Source: Polystyrenella longa
GTDB taxonomy: Bacteria; Planctomycetota; Planctomycetia; Planctomycetales; Planctomycetaceae
NCBI RefSeq assembly: GCF_007750395.1
Contig: NZ_CP036281.1
Coordinates: 3,495,001-3,559,000 of the forward strand
DNA length: 64,000 bases
Reading direction: 5' to 3'
Shown here: in pieces, positions 34,676-43,360 of the stretch
How the letters are laid out: every line of letters starts with the position of its first letter
Position numbering within the stretch: position 1 is the first letter of the stretch
Made by a program: the position numbers and the translations under genes
The notes under the pieces: model-generated
What the model was told of the DNA's origin: nothing
The model's input: only the letters and a program-made list of their open reading frames with translations
Database searches by the model: none

Positions 34676-35080
34676 GGATATACCTAATAAATATTTGCGT
34701 GTCGAAAGGCATAATATAATATGCCTAAATGATGACCTCGCTTATCCCATTGCGAGAATTTCCAATATTCGATTTGTTCTTCGCGAGTTCAATTGATGGG
34801 ATTATTTGGATCGAACTAAAAGTAATCCGAATCGTCATCGCAAGGAACTCTCAGGTCGGATCCCGAGTTACTATACTCGTACCTGAGGTTACTTACTCTC
34901 CTTGTTCATCGAACGAACACAACGCAAATCCCTGAGTGATTAAGTACCTACATCGAAGAGAACCAAAAACAAGCATGAGAACTTCAAAGCTGGTACAGAA
35001 TCGAGATTCCGCACATCTAATTGACAGGATCTCGCAATCTGTAACCGTCCCAATAACTGTATGAAAGGATCAGACAGTTT
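34676..35080. other. AT-rich intergenic region
   Basis: 405 bases with no gene seen. AGGCATA-ATATAA-TATGCCT (34707-34726) is a 7-bp inverted repeat lying 32 bases upstream of the YwqG gene start and could be its operator or contain its -10 box (TATTAT on the minus strand). Confidence 0.4.
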
Positions 35081-35749
35081 TCAGCATTCACTAATGGGAT
35101 GCTCCTGTAGCCACTCTTTGGCCGCAGCTACAGGATCTTCCGAATCCATGAATGATTCATTCGTATGGTTAGCAAGAATCTCTGCGCACTCCCATTGATT
35201 GTCGTCATCATCCCAGTCGGCGGAAGTGATAACATGTCGCACGGCGGCCATACATTCAGTGCCCCCAATTATCGATAATGCGATAAGTGCGGCTGTGGCT
35301 GCCTGCGCTTCTTTAGAATCCTCTCTAGGTGGAGTTACTGCTAGAATCCTGAGTTCTTTGGCAACGACTTGCTCGTCGTCGAGCAGAGCACCTTTTCTTG
35401 CCAGCTGAGCAATTAAGCTTGCTGCGTCTTCACGAGCCTCATAGTTTTCGTGCTTCAGTCGTTGACATGCCCATGTTACCGCTTCGTTCTTGCGCGTAGT
35501 GAGGATTTCCAAAGCTCGATGATGCACATCCGGGTGCCGAATTATGGAAACATCTTGAGCGACGAGAAAACTCCCCCAATAATCGTCACAAATTGCTGTC
35601 AGAACTGACGTATCAGCACCTGTTAGGACTTCCAATCGAGGCTGGAGACCATCTTTACTCCACAATTCCGGAAGTTCTGGTGATGAGGGAACATGACGTT
35701 TTGGCGTGGAACCGAATCGGCGATAATACGCGAGTAGGCGATTAAACAT
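35081..35749 (-). CDS. HEAT-like repeat protein, orphan
   Basis: 222 residues from the ATG at 35749 (AGGGA 5 bases upstream); a TTG 7 codons earlier is open but less likely. No signal peptide. The middle has helical pairs with HEAT/ARM spacing (HRALEILTTRKNEAVTWACQRL, EAREDAASLIAQLARKGALL, AATAALIALSIIGGTECMAAV). The C-terminus is acidic and Trp-containing (ADWDDDDNQWECAEIL). HEAT proteins bind other proteins; a partner is not evident. The small size, low GC and single-gene setting resemble orphan immunity or effector-accessory genes, but this is speculative. Confidence 0.55.
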   Translation of the reverse strand: MFNRLLAYYRRFGSTPKRHVPSSPELPELWSKDGLQPRLEVLTGADTSVLTAICDDYWGSFLVAQDVSIIRHPDVHHRALEILTTRKNEAVTWACQRLKHENYEAREDAASLIAQLARKGALLDDEQVVAKELRILAVTPPREDSKEAQAATAALIALSIIGGTECMAAVRHVITSADWDDDDNQWECAEILANHTNESFMDSEDPVAAAKEWLQEHPISEC

Positions 35750-35890
35750 ATATTTCCCTGAGTCAAACAAGTCGGATGATAGAAAAAACTACTGGTAACA
35801 ATTCGATGCTGTTATTCATCCTACAATACCATGTGCCTGTTTTAGATAATAAGTTTCGAATCGCGTTTTGTTTTTTCAAAGGAGGACCGA

Positions 35891-36193
35891 ATGAGCAACC
35901 CGGAAGGGCACGAGTCCAGATTGAGCTTAAAAGACGCATGCCTAACCATTGTATTGGCCCTCAGCATTCCATGCTTAGGCTTTTTGTTCCTTATGTGGAA
36001 CTTCAATCAACCGCCATCTGCCTATTACAAACGTGACACACTGACAAACGATATAACACGTGCCGAAGTCATAAGCTTTCTTGGCAGACCTTCAAGTGAT
36101 TTGAATGGTGGGATTAGGATAGCTTATAGCAGAACTTTAGGCTGGGTCATCCTGTATATCAGTTTTGATGATAAAGGTATGTTTCTCGAGTAA
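35891..36193 (+). CDS. Small membrane protein, BamE/SmpA-like tail
   Basis: 100 residues; AAAGGAGG lies 5 bases before the ATG, the strongest ribosome site in this region. One transmembrane helix (~16-36, LTIVLALSIPCLGFLFLMW) and a short exported tail with ITRAEVISFLGRPSS and a C-terminal WVILYISFDDKGMFLE. The tail's beginning (a helix ending in LGxPS) followed by a beta strand resembles the SmpA/OmlA/BamE fold, but it lacks a lipobox. Function unknown. Confidence 0.5.
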   Translation: MSNPEGHESRLSLKDACLTIVLALSIPCLGFLFLMWNFNQPPSAYYKRDTLTNDITRAEVISFLGRPSSDLNGGIRIAYSRTLGWVILYISFDDKGMFLE

Positions 36194-36365
36194 GAATACG
36201 ATCCATAATGGCCTTACGTTTCTCTCTATTTTATTCGAATCTCTCACATGTTCTGTAGATCCAATGGGCACCGGTTGATGTACAATCAGGAGACAGATTT
36301 CACTCGCTGACTTTTATTCGTTCCTGAAATTGCTTGCCGTATATCAGAATTGAAGAGAGTTTTTT

Positions 36366-37466
36366 ATGTTGCTCCCGCGGATGACTATATTGATTACTGC
36401 TTTGGCCTGTTCCACACTACGCGCGGCTCCGCCTGTACGCGAGTTTGACGCTCTTGGTGCTCCGCCGTTTACGGTGTTGGAAACGGGGGAGAATCCTCCG
36501 TTGGAGGTTAGTGGTAATTTTGTGATTGGGCCGGATTATGTTCCGGCGGAAGAATACCAAGTAGTGGAAGGGGTTCCGCAGGGGAAGGTGCAACAATTTG
36601 AGATTGATTCGAAAGAGACGAAACTTCTCAACCCCGGGATTGCCCGCGAGGAGTTCGGTACGGTGGACCCGGACAATCCGAAGACGTTGATTGTCGAGAC
36701 ACATGAGATTGATTACACGCGGCAGATCACTGTTTATATTCCGGTGCAGTATGAACCGGGGAGAGAGGCCCCTTTCATAGTGGTGCATGATGGTCCCAAG
36801 GGGAAACCGAGTAGGGAGATGCCGAATGTCCTCGACAACCTAATTGCTCAGAAACGGATTCCCCCGATCATTCTGATCCAGATCGCTAACGGAGGTGGGG
36901 ATGCGCAAGGACATGAACGTGGGAAAGAGTACGACACCATGTCGGGCGTCTTTGCCGAATACATTGAGACTGAAGTCTTGCCGCGTGTCGAAAAAAACTG
37001 CGGCGTCAAACTGACTTCCGATCCGGATGGCCGCGCGGCGATGGGTTCCAGTTCAGGTGGTTCGGCCGCACTCATTATGGCCTGGTTTCGGACGGACCTG
37101 TACCATCGTGTGCTGACGACCTCCGGCACGTTCGTAAATCAGCAGTGGCCGTTCGATCCGGAATATCCTGACGGTGCCTGGGGCTTTCACGAAACGTTGA
37201 TTCAGAGTACGCCTCGCAAACCGATTCGGTTGTTTCTCTCCGTCGGCGACTACGACCTGCTCAATCCGAATGTGATGCGGGACGGCATGCACGACTGGGT
37301 CGAGGCCAATCACCGCATGGCGAAGGTGCTTGAGGAGCAAGGGTACGATTATCAATACCTCTTCTGCCGCGACTCCGGCCACGGCATCCGCAACGCCCAG
37401 GCCCAATTTCTCCCCCACGCCATCGAATGGGTCTGGAAAGGGTACACTCCAAAGACGGAGGAGTAA
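36366..37466 (+). CDS. Exported alpha/beta hydrolase (enterochelin-esterase-like)
   Basis: 366 residues with a short signal peptide (cleavage after LRAA). The fold is alpha/beta hydrolase of the putative esterase (Fes/IroE) type: ITVYIPVQYEPG, IVVHDGPKGKP, the nucleophile elbow GSSSGGSAAL (Ser within the second GSS), an acid at VGDYDLLNP and the His in CRDSGHGIRNAQ near the C-terminus. Substrate unknown; ester bonds in complex carbohydrates or siderophores are typical. Monocistronic. An AGAGAG stretch precedes the ATG at 36366; an alternative ATG lies five codons later. Confidence 0.8.
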   Translation: MLLPRMTILITALACSTLRAAPPVREFDALGAPPFTVLETGENPPLEVSGNFVIGPDYVPAEEYQVVEGVPQGKVQQFEIDSKETKLLNPGIAREEFGTVDPDNPKTLIVETHEIDYTRQITVYIPVQYEPGREAPFIVVHDGPKGKPSREMPNVLDNLIAQKRIPPIILIQIANGGGDAQGHERGKEYDTMSGVFAEYIETEVLPRVEKNCGVKLTSDPDGRAAMGSSSGGSAALIMAWFRTDLYHRVLTTSGTFVNQQWPFDPEYPDGAWGFHETLIQSTPRKPIRLFLSVGDYDLLNPNVMRDGMHDWVEANHRMAKVLEEQGYDYQYLFCRDSGHGIRNAQAQFLPHAIEWVWKGYTPKTEE

Positions 37467-37547
37467 TTAGGACGATTGTGGGTTCAACCTGCCTCAGATC
37501 CTGCCCAGGATAATTGTGGCGGCTATCGTTCCCACAAAGCCTTTAAA

Positions 37548-37572
37548 AACAGTAGGCTACGCCGCCAGAACA
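37548..37572 (+). repeat. Dispersed intergenic repeat, copy B
   Basis: Reads AACAG-T-AGGCTACGCCGCCAGAACA on the plus strand; 24 of 25 bases match copy A (25331-25355), which is on the other strand. It lies between convergent genes, after a short hairpin TTGTGG/CCACAA (37514-37537). Confidence 0.6.
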
Positions 37573-37596
37573 CGCTACGGCTATCTGGTATGCGCT

Positions 37597-38481
37597 CTAG
37601 AAGCTCTTTAAGTCATCCGGCAAGGTGGGGCAAGCCCCTTTATTAGAGCAGACGTAGGCGGCGACCTGGTTGGCGAAGGTGTTGACTTCGGCGAGGGGGC
37701 GTTTCTTCAGCAGACCGGTGCAGAGGGCGGCGGTGAAAGAGTCGCCCGCACCGACGGAATCAATCGCTTTGACTTTCACACCACAGGACTCGTTGGTTTC
37801 TTCGACACTGGAGAGAATGCTACCGTCGCTTCCCCGGGTGTAGGCGATGAGGTTGAGGTTGAACCGCTCTCGGAGCGCGGAGAGTTGTTCCGTGACAGTT
37901 CCTGCCAGGTTGAAATATTCGGCGAGAACGGGAAGCTCTTCATCGCTGAGTTTAAGGATCGTGGCCAGTTCAAGAGATTCTTCAACGACTTCTTTTCCGA
38001 AGAAGGGTTCACGGAGATTGACGTCGAATATTTTGAGTGACTTCTCTGGCATGTGCTGCAGGAAGGTACGGATCGTCTCGCGAGATTGAGGGGACCGCTG
38101 AGCAAGGGAACCGAAGCAGACAGCGTCCAGCGATTGAGCCAATGCTTTCCATTCGGGGGTAAACGTGAGGTAGTCCCACGCCATGTCTTCCAGGATTTCG
38201 TAGGTCGGTTTTCCTTCGTCATTGAGGGTGACCATCACTTTGCCGGTCGAATGTGATTCGTTTTCCTGAATGTAGTCGGGGCTGACATCCAGTTGCTTGA
38301 GTTCGGTACGTGTGCGCTGTCCCAGTTCATCGGCACCGACACAACTGACGGGAAAAGCATCGCTTCCGAGTTGTCGGCAATGGCAAGCGAAGTTGGACGG
38401 GGCGCCTCCGAGACGTTCGCCGTCGGGGAAGATGTCCCAGAGGATTTCACCGAGCCCGACGATTTTAAAAGTTGGATTCAT
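37597..38481 (-). CDS. PfkB-family carbohydrate kinase
   Basis: 294 residues from the second of two adjacent ATG codons (38481), since GGGAG is 4 bases before it. PfkB kinases phosphorylate sugars such as fructose, ribose or 2-keto-3-deoxygluconate with ATP in the cytoplasm. Seen: the N-terminal GGAPSNFACHCRQLG (first PfkB signature), and the catalytic signature DSVGAGDSFTAALCTG with the general-base Asp. The overall sequence (GEILWDIFPDGERLGG) resembles fructokinase-type members. Sugar not determined. Confidence 0.88.
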   Translation of the reverse strand: MNPTFKIVGLGEILWDIFPDGERLGGAPSNFACHCRQLGSDAFPVSCVGADELGQRTRTELKQLDVSPDYIQENESHSTGKVMVTLNDEGKPTYEILEDMAWDYLTFTPEWKALAQSLDAVCFGSLAQRSPQSRETIRTFLQHMPEKSLKIFDVNLREPFFGKEVVEESLELATILKLSDEELPVLAEYFNLAGTVTEQLSALRERFNLNLIAYTRGSDGSILSSVEETNESCGVKVKAIDSVGAGDSFTAALCTGLLKKRPLAEVNTFANQVAAYVCSNKGACPTLPDDLKSF

Positions 38482-38571
38482 CATACTCCCTTTGGATGGA
38501 ATCGTTTTTATTGCTCAATTTCAAGTAATTCTAAAAGCGAAACGATGGTTTCTACTTGACTGAAGAGGGTT

Positions 38572-39162
38572 TCAGTCTGGAATTGCGGAGGCATCATCAA
38601 CGATGACGGCTACCAGATCAGCGAGGCCACGGAGACTGGAGCGCTGAACTTCTGCGGCTGGAATGGTCCCCCCGTGCCCATCGGGCAGAGCACGCGTGGC
38701 GGTGGTGTTTTCTACCACACTGACGGCGTAACCCTGATCAAATCCACCACGGGCCGTCGAACTGACACACATGTGGCTCATGAATCCGGCGAGGATCAGG
38801 TTTTTGCAACCGGTTGCCTGGAGTTGCTCGTTCAGGTTTGTTGATGAAAACGAATTCGGGTAATTCTTGACGATGACTGGCTCGGCTCCTGTCGGTGCAA
38901 CGACGTCGGCAATCTGCCCATTCTCAGCCGTCACATCATAAGGGGACCCGACACCCGCATCGTGCTGGATATGGATGATGGGGATGTTCGCTTTTCTTGC
39001 TCGCTCCAGAAGCTGCTTGGCATTCTGAAGAGCTTCTTCAACGCCTTCGAGTTGCATCACCCCTTCGCGATAGGTGTTCTGGCAATCGATCATAATCAGG
39101 GCGGACTCACTCAGTTTCGCAGGAGTTTCAGAAAGCCCCGCAATTTCTCGGATCGTTGGCAT
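38572..39162 (-). CDS. Isochorismatase-fold cysteine hydrolase
   Basis: 196 residues, cytoplasmic. The catalytic triad of the family is present: Asp26 (MIDCQNTY), Lys99 (VKNYPNSF) and Cys132 (FMSHMCVSSTARGGFDQGY). The family hydrolyses amides and esters of small molecules (nicotinamide, N-carbamoyl compounds, isochorismate). The neighbouring PfkB gene is on the same strand, 90 bases downstream, so the two may be co-transcribed. The specific substrate cannot be read. Confidence 0.85.
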   Translation of the reverse strand: MPTIREIAGLSETPAKLSESALIMIDCQNTYREGVMQLEGVEEALQNAKQLLERARKANIPIIHIQHDAGVGSPYDVTAENGQIADVVAPTGAEPVIVKNYPNSFSSTNLNEQLQATGCKNLILAGFMSHMCVSSTARGGFDQGYAVSVVENTTATRALPDGHGGTIPAAEVQRSSLRGLADLVAVIVDDASAIPD

Positions 39163-39446
39163 CGTTGTTACTTTCTATTACGAATGTGCTTCCGCTATTC
39201 TTAAACGTGACGAATGCATTTAGACGACTGTATCAAGCTCTATTCTAACACACCGTCTCCGGCAATTCACGTATGGAATGATCAAGGTCTGCTCGCCACA
39301 TTACGGGTGGTTTAAAGAGCGGCTTTTTTGTGCGGTATTTGGGGAAAAGATACTGTAGGATAGGGGAGTCTTATCTTAATTTATGTGTTTCCGTTTCCAT
39401 GTTCCTCCTCTAGTTGTCGCTCACCTTATCTGGACAGGTTCTCCTT

Positions 39447-40373
39447 ATGACTTTTCGAACACTCTTTCTCTTTAGCCTGTTATCGCTACCTCTTGCATTT
39501 GCTCAGGCAGAGGATCGCGATGTACCGCCGACTCATCCGGATGTGGCCTATGGTGAACATGATAAACAGGGTTTTGATTTATGGCTGGTGCCCGACGCTG
39601 AGGAACCGACGCCGCTGGTGATTTACATTCATGGGGGTGGGTTTCGCGGAGGGGACAAATCGACGGTCAAGAAAGGGGTCGCAGAAGGATACCTTAAGCG
39701 GGGCATTGCATTTGCGTCGATGAATTATCGTTTATCCGATTCAGGCGCCTACCCGATTATGATGCACGATGCCGCTCGCGGGTTACAGACGATTCGATAT
39801 CACGCCAAGGAATGGAACATCGATCCACAACGAATTATCTGCTACGGTGGTTCCGCAGGAGCGGGAATCAGCCTGTGGTTGGCTTTTCATGATGACTTGG
39901 CTGACCCAAACAGCGATGATCCTATCGCTCGACAGTCGACACGTATCCATGCTGCAGGCACCTCAGATGGACAATCGACTTACAACATGCACACTTTTCG
40001 TGAATGGTTCGGCGTGCCAGACCTGCCCATTCATAGTGCATTGCCTCCTTTATACGGTGTCGAACTCGATGCAGACCTTAACGACCCGAAGGTCACAAAG
40101 CAGATGCAGGACGTTTCTTCCATCACTCATCTGTCACCCGACGACGAGGTGGAGGTCTACATGACTTACAGGCGCCCTAATACAAAAGTAACTCTAGAAA
40201 CGTCAAAATCAGACTGGGTTCACCATCCCCTGCTCGGTTTGAAACTGAAGGAAGCGATGCATAAACTTGACCTTAAATGCTACGTTACTGCACCCGACAT
40301 CAAAGAAGAAAACGATCCTTATGGTTCGTTGACGAACTTCCTGGTAGCGAAGGCGAATGAAAAGCCTGAGTAA
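39447..40373 (+). CDS. Exported alpha/beta hydrolase (esterase/lipase, HGGGF type)
   Basis: 308 residues from the ATG at 39447, which begins a clear signal peptide (MTFRTLFLFSLLSLPLAF, cleavage near AQA); an ATG 11 codons upstream is open but would bury the leader. Seen: oxyanion motif IYIHGGGFRGGDKS, nucleophile Ser136 in CYGGSAGAG, and a C-terminal region with a likely Asp and His (SDWVHHPLLG). This is the carboxylesterase/acetylxylan-esterase-like group common in planctomycetes. Substrate unknown. Confidence 0.8.
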   Translation: MTFRTLFLFSLLSLPLAFAQAEDRDVPPTHPDVAYGEHDKQGFDLWLVPDAEEPTPLVIYIHGGGFRGGDKSTVKKGVAEGYLKRGIAFASMNYRLSDSGAYPIMMHDAARGLQTIRYHAKEWNIDPQRIICYGGSAGAGISLWLAFHDDLADPNSDDPIARQSTRIHAAGTSDGQSTYNMHTFREWFGVPDLPIHSALPPLYGVELDADLNDPKVTKQMQDVSSITHLSPDDEVEVYMTYRRPNTKVTLETSKSDWVHHPLLGLKLKEAMHKLDLKCYVTAPDIKEENDPYGSLTNFLVAKANEKPE

Positions 40374-40472
40374 GTATTTCTATATTTCTAATCCAGGCGA
40401 TCAGAACCATCAGTAGACAGAGCGACTCGGGTGATGCACTGCGCTCCTCAAGTACGATTTAAGTTGAGATTC

Positions 40473-41120
40473 ATGAATCATACAAACACTCAAGTTGATG
40501 AATACTTACATAATCTTCGTGAGTGGCAAGACGAGTTGAAACACTTGCGCCGAATCCTGCTCACCTGTCCGCTGACCGAAGAATTCAAATGGCGGTCGCC
40601 CTGCTATACCTCCGAAAAGAAGAATATCGTCATACTGGGCGGGTTCAAAGATTCCTGCGTGCTCAGTTTTTTCAAAGGGTCCCTGCTGAAGGATCCTGAA
40701 GGGATTCTCACCAAACCGGGTGAGAATACCCGAGAAGGCCGAGTCATTCGTTTCACCAGCGTCTGTGAGATCGCTGAGCTGGAACCGACTTTGAGAGCAT
40801 ATATCGACGAAGCAATTGAAGCTGAAAAAGCGGGATTGACCGTCGGCCTCAAGGAAGATCGAGAGCTTAAATACCCGGAAGAGTTACTAGCTGAACTGGA
40901 CGAAAGCCCTGAACTGAAGATCGCGTTTGAATCATTGACTCCCGGTCGACAACGCGCGTATCTGATGTTCTTCAATGCCGCGAAACAATCAAAAACTAAA
41001 ACGGCACGGATCGAAAAGTATCGTGAACGAATCCTCGACGGCAAAGGGATCAACGACTGCACTTGCGGTTTGTCACAAAAGATGCCTCAATGCGATGGTT
41101 CTCACAATAGCCTAAAATGA
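40473..41120 (+). CDS. DUF1801/YdeI-type protein with C-terminal CDGSH motif
   Basis: 215 residues from the ATG at 40473; an upstream ATG pair at 40431 lies in a poorly coding leader. The N-terminal ~115 residues are a DUF1801 (YdhG-like) domain (FKWRSPCYTSEKKNIVILGGF, LSFFKGSLLKDPEGIL). A helical segment with SLTPGRQRAYLMFFNAAKQ, typical of YdeI/OmpD-associated proteins, follows. The last 20 residues read CTCGLSQKMPQCDGSH, which fits the CDGSH consensus C-x-C-x2-S-x3-P-x-C-D-G-S-H exactly, i.e. ligands for a [2Fe-2S] cluster held by three Cys and one His. A redox or cluster-sensing role is inferred. Confidence 0.8.
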   Translation: MNHTNTQVDEYLHNLREWQDELKHLRRILLTCPLTEEFKWRSPCYTSEKKNIVILGGFKDSCVLSFFKGSLLKDPEGILTKPGENTREGRVIRFTSVCEIAELEPTLRAYIDEAIEAEKAGLTVGLKEDRELKYPEELLAELDESPELKIAFESLTPGRQRAYLMFFNAAKQSKTKTARIEKYRERILDGKGINDCTCGLSQKMPQCDGSHNSLK

Positions 41121-41160
41121 AGAATCACCGACGACATCAACGACAAGAATGAGATTTACT

Positions 41161-43248
41161 ATGAAGTTTAAACACCTGCTAATAGCGACAACGCTGCTAC
41201 TCACTTTACATCTCACGCTCGAAACTGGAAACGTTGTCGCGGAAGAACCTGACCATGCCGATATCGTCGTTTATGGTGCGACGCCGGGTGGATTTTGCGC
41301 GGCGATCGCTGCTGCCCGTGAGGGGGCCTCGGTGATTTTGCTCGAACCAACTGACCACGTGGGCGGATTGAATACGGGTGGTTTAAGCTTCAGCGATTCA
41401 AACCAGACAGTGCGCAGTACCATGATGGGGCTGTTTGATGAATGGCACACACGCATTCAGGAAGATTATGCATCCCGGGGAATCGAACTTCCTTATGACG
41501 TCTCTGTGAAAGACCAATCCGCCTGGACCTATGAGCCACATGTATCGGCGCGGGTGACCCGACAGATGTTGGATGAGGCTGGAGTTACAGTGCTTACAGA
41601 ACGCTATCTTTCTTCTGTCCAGAAAGAAGGAACACGGATCAACTCCCTCGTCACCAAAGACGGTACCTTCTCTGGGGATGTATTCATAGATGCGACCTAT
41701 GAAGGTGACTTGATGGCCGCGGCGGATGTCAGTTGGTCGATTGGCCGAGAAAGCCGGGAAGAGTTCAGGGAATCGATGGCAGGCAAGCAGTATCCCAAAC
41801 GGAAAATGAACATCAATGGTTTCGACGACGATGGAAGCCTACTTCCTTTTGTGACTGCCTCTGAACGGGGCGACGAATCGACAGGAGACGACAATGTGAT
41901 GACATACAGTTTCCGTCTCTGCCTGACCCGCGATCCAGAGAATTGGGTTCCGATGCCACAACCAGCCAATTACGATCCGGAGAAATTCGAAGTGATGCGG
42001 CGATACATCAAATCGGGCGGGCGGGTCGGTTTTGATCGCTATCCGCTTCCAGGAAATAAGATCGATGGCAACAACTCCATCGGGGGACAATTCTCTCTGG
42101 GTCTCGTTGGTGGTGGGAATGGCTGGTGCGAAGCAAACGAAACGGAGCGGGCCATCATCTGGGAGGATCACAAGCAATACACCTTGGAGTTCTACCACTT
42201 CCTCACAACGGACTCTTCCATTCCCGACGAGACTCGTAAAGAGTATGCCGAACTGGGCCTTTGCAAAGATGAGTTCCCTGGCACTGACCATTTCTCCCCT
42301 GCCCTCTATATTCGCGAAAGCAGACGCCTGCAGGGAATGTACGTGCTGAGCCAGAAAGACATCCTCGAAGATCCTGAGAAAGAAGATCCTATTGTGGTTT
42401 CGTCTTTTCCTATCGATTCGCACGACTGTCGCCGAATCGCGCTGAAGGAGGGTGGGGTCATTAATGAGGGAACGATTTTTCCAGTTCGTCGTAAATATCC
42501 TAAACAAGGTTACGCTTATCACGTTCCCTATCGGTCAATTCTTCCTCTCGCGAATGAATGTACTAACTTGCTGGTGCCCGTCGCTCTCTCCTGTACCCAC
42601 GTGGGGATCTCTTCCATTCGAGTTGAACCGACCTGGATGATTCTCGGCCAAAGTGCCGGCATCGCGGCGGCTTTGACTCAACAGGGAAAAACGACTGTGC
42701 AAGAACTCCCTTATTCAAAACTTCGTGAGCATCTTCTTGCTCAGAAACAAGTCCTCGATCTGCCGGACGTCCCCGAACAAATCACTGAGTCCGGTTCCGT
42801 CGCGTCGACTTCTCTTCCCGGTATCGTATTAGATGATGCTGCGGCTGTGCTCACAGGAAAATGGTCACATTCGTCGAACTTCACACCTCACATCGACGAC
42901 GGCTATCAATACGCAGGCAGCAATGAAAAGGGGGCTCAAGGTGATGGAAGCGCAACGGCAATGTTTCGGTTTAAAGCACCCACTACGGGAAAGTACCAGA
43001 TGTTAATGGCTTATTCAGCACATTCGACGCGAGCTAAAAACGTTCCGGTCACTGTTACCAGCGGTTCCTACGAGGAACGGATATTGGTTGACCAAACGAT
43101 ACCGCTACCATCGGGTAAGCATTTCCGATCCATCAGTGAAGTTCAACTGGATCAGAACGTCGAATCAGTCATCAATATCAATGACGACAAAACCCATGGA
43201 TTTGTCATCATCGACGCGATTCAGTTGATTCCCATCGATTCGAAGTAG
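41161..43248 (+). CDS. Exported FAD-dependent oxidoreductase with golvesin-like C-terminus
   Basis: 695 residues from the ATG at 41161, where the signal peptide begins (MKFKHLLIATTLLLTLHL; cleavage near VAEE). Residues ~30-560 are an FAD-dependent oxidoreductase of the kind often labelled xanthan lyase-like: Rossmann motif DIVVYGATPGGFCAAIAAAREG, LLEPTDHVGGLNTGGLS, FIDATYEGDLMAAADVS, and the late motif VGISSIRVEPTWMILGQSAGIAAA. Residues ~570-695 match the golvesin C-terminal-like domain (GKWSHSSNFTPHIDDGYQY, then VIIDAIQLIPI), a sugar-binding-type beta module. Secreted oxidation of polysaccharides or their side chains is inferred. It stands alone on the plus strand. Confidence 0.85.
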   Translation: MKFKHLLIATTLLLTLHLTLETGNVVAEEPDHADIVVYGATPGGFCAAIAAAREGASVILLEPTDHVGGLNTGGLSFSDSNQTVRSTMMGLFDEWHTRIQEDYASRGIELPYDVSVKDQSAWTYEPHVSARVTRQMLDEAGVTVLTERYLSSVQKEGTRINSLVTKDGTFSGDVFIDATYEGDLMAAADVSWSIGRESREEFRESMAGKQYPKRKMNINGFDDDGSLLPFVTASERGDESTGDDNVMTYSFRLCLTRDPENWVPMPQPANYDPEKFEVMRRYIKSGGRVGFDRYPLPGNKIDGNNSIGGQFSLGLVGGGNGWCEANETERAIIWEDHKQYTLEFYHFLTTDSSIPDETRKEYAELGLCKDEFPGTDHFSPALYIRESRRLQGMYVLSQKDILEDPEKEDPIVVSSFPIDSHDCRRIALKEGGVINEGTIFPVRRKYPKQGYAYHVPYRSILPLANECTNLLVPVALSCTHVGISSIRVEPTWMILGQSAGIAAALTQQGKTTVQELPYSKLREHLLAQKQVLDLPDVPEQITESGSVASTSLPGIVLDDAAAVLTGKWSHSSNFTPHIDDGYQYAGSNEKGAQGDGSATAMFRFKAPTTGKYQMLMAYSAHSTRAKNVPVTVTSGSYEERILVDQTIPLPSGKHFRSISEVQLDQNVESVININDDKTHGFVIIDAIQLIPIDSK

Positions 43249-43295
43249 TCATCCAAGCTGTATCTTTACATGCTATTGCACGTCTCTCTAAATAA

Positions 43296-43332
43296 AAAAC
43301 CTCGCAAACAGACGAACTGTTTACGAGGTTTT
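43296..43332. terminator. Bidirectional terminator
   Basis: Arms AAAACCTCG...AAACAG and CTGTTT...CGAGGTTTT with one C-A mismatch and a 5-base loop, between the convergent FAD oxidoreductase and YXWGXW genes. A-run on one side and T-run on the other let it work in both directions. Confidence 0.85.
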
Positions 43333-43360
43333 GTTACTTGATAAGGACTAACTTCGGTTG

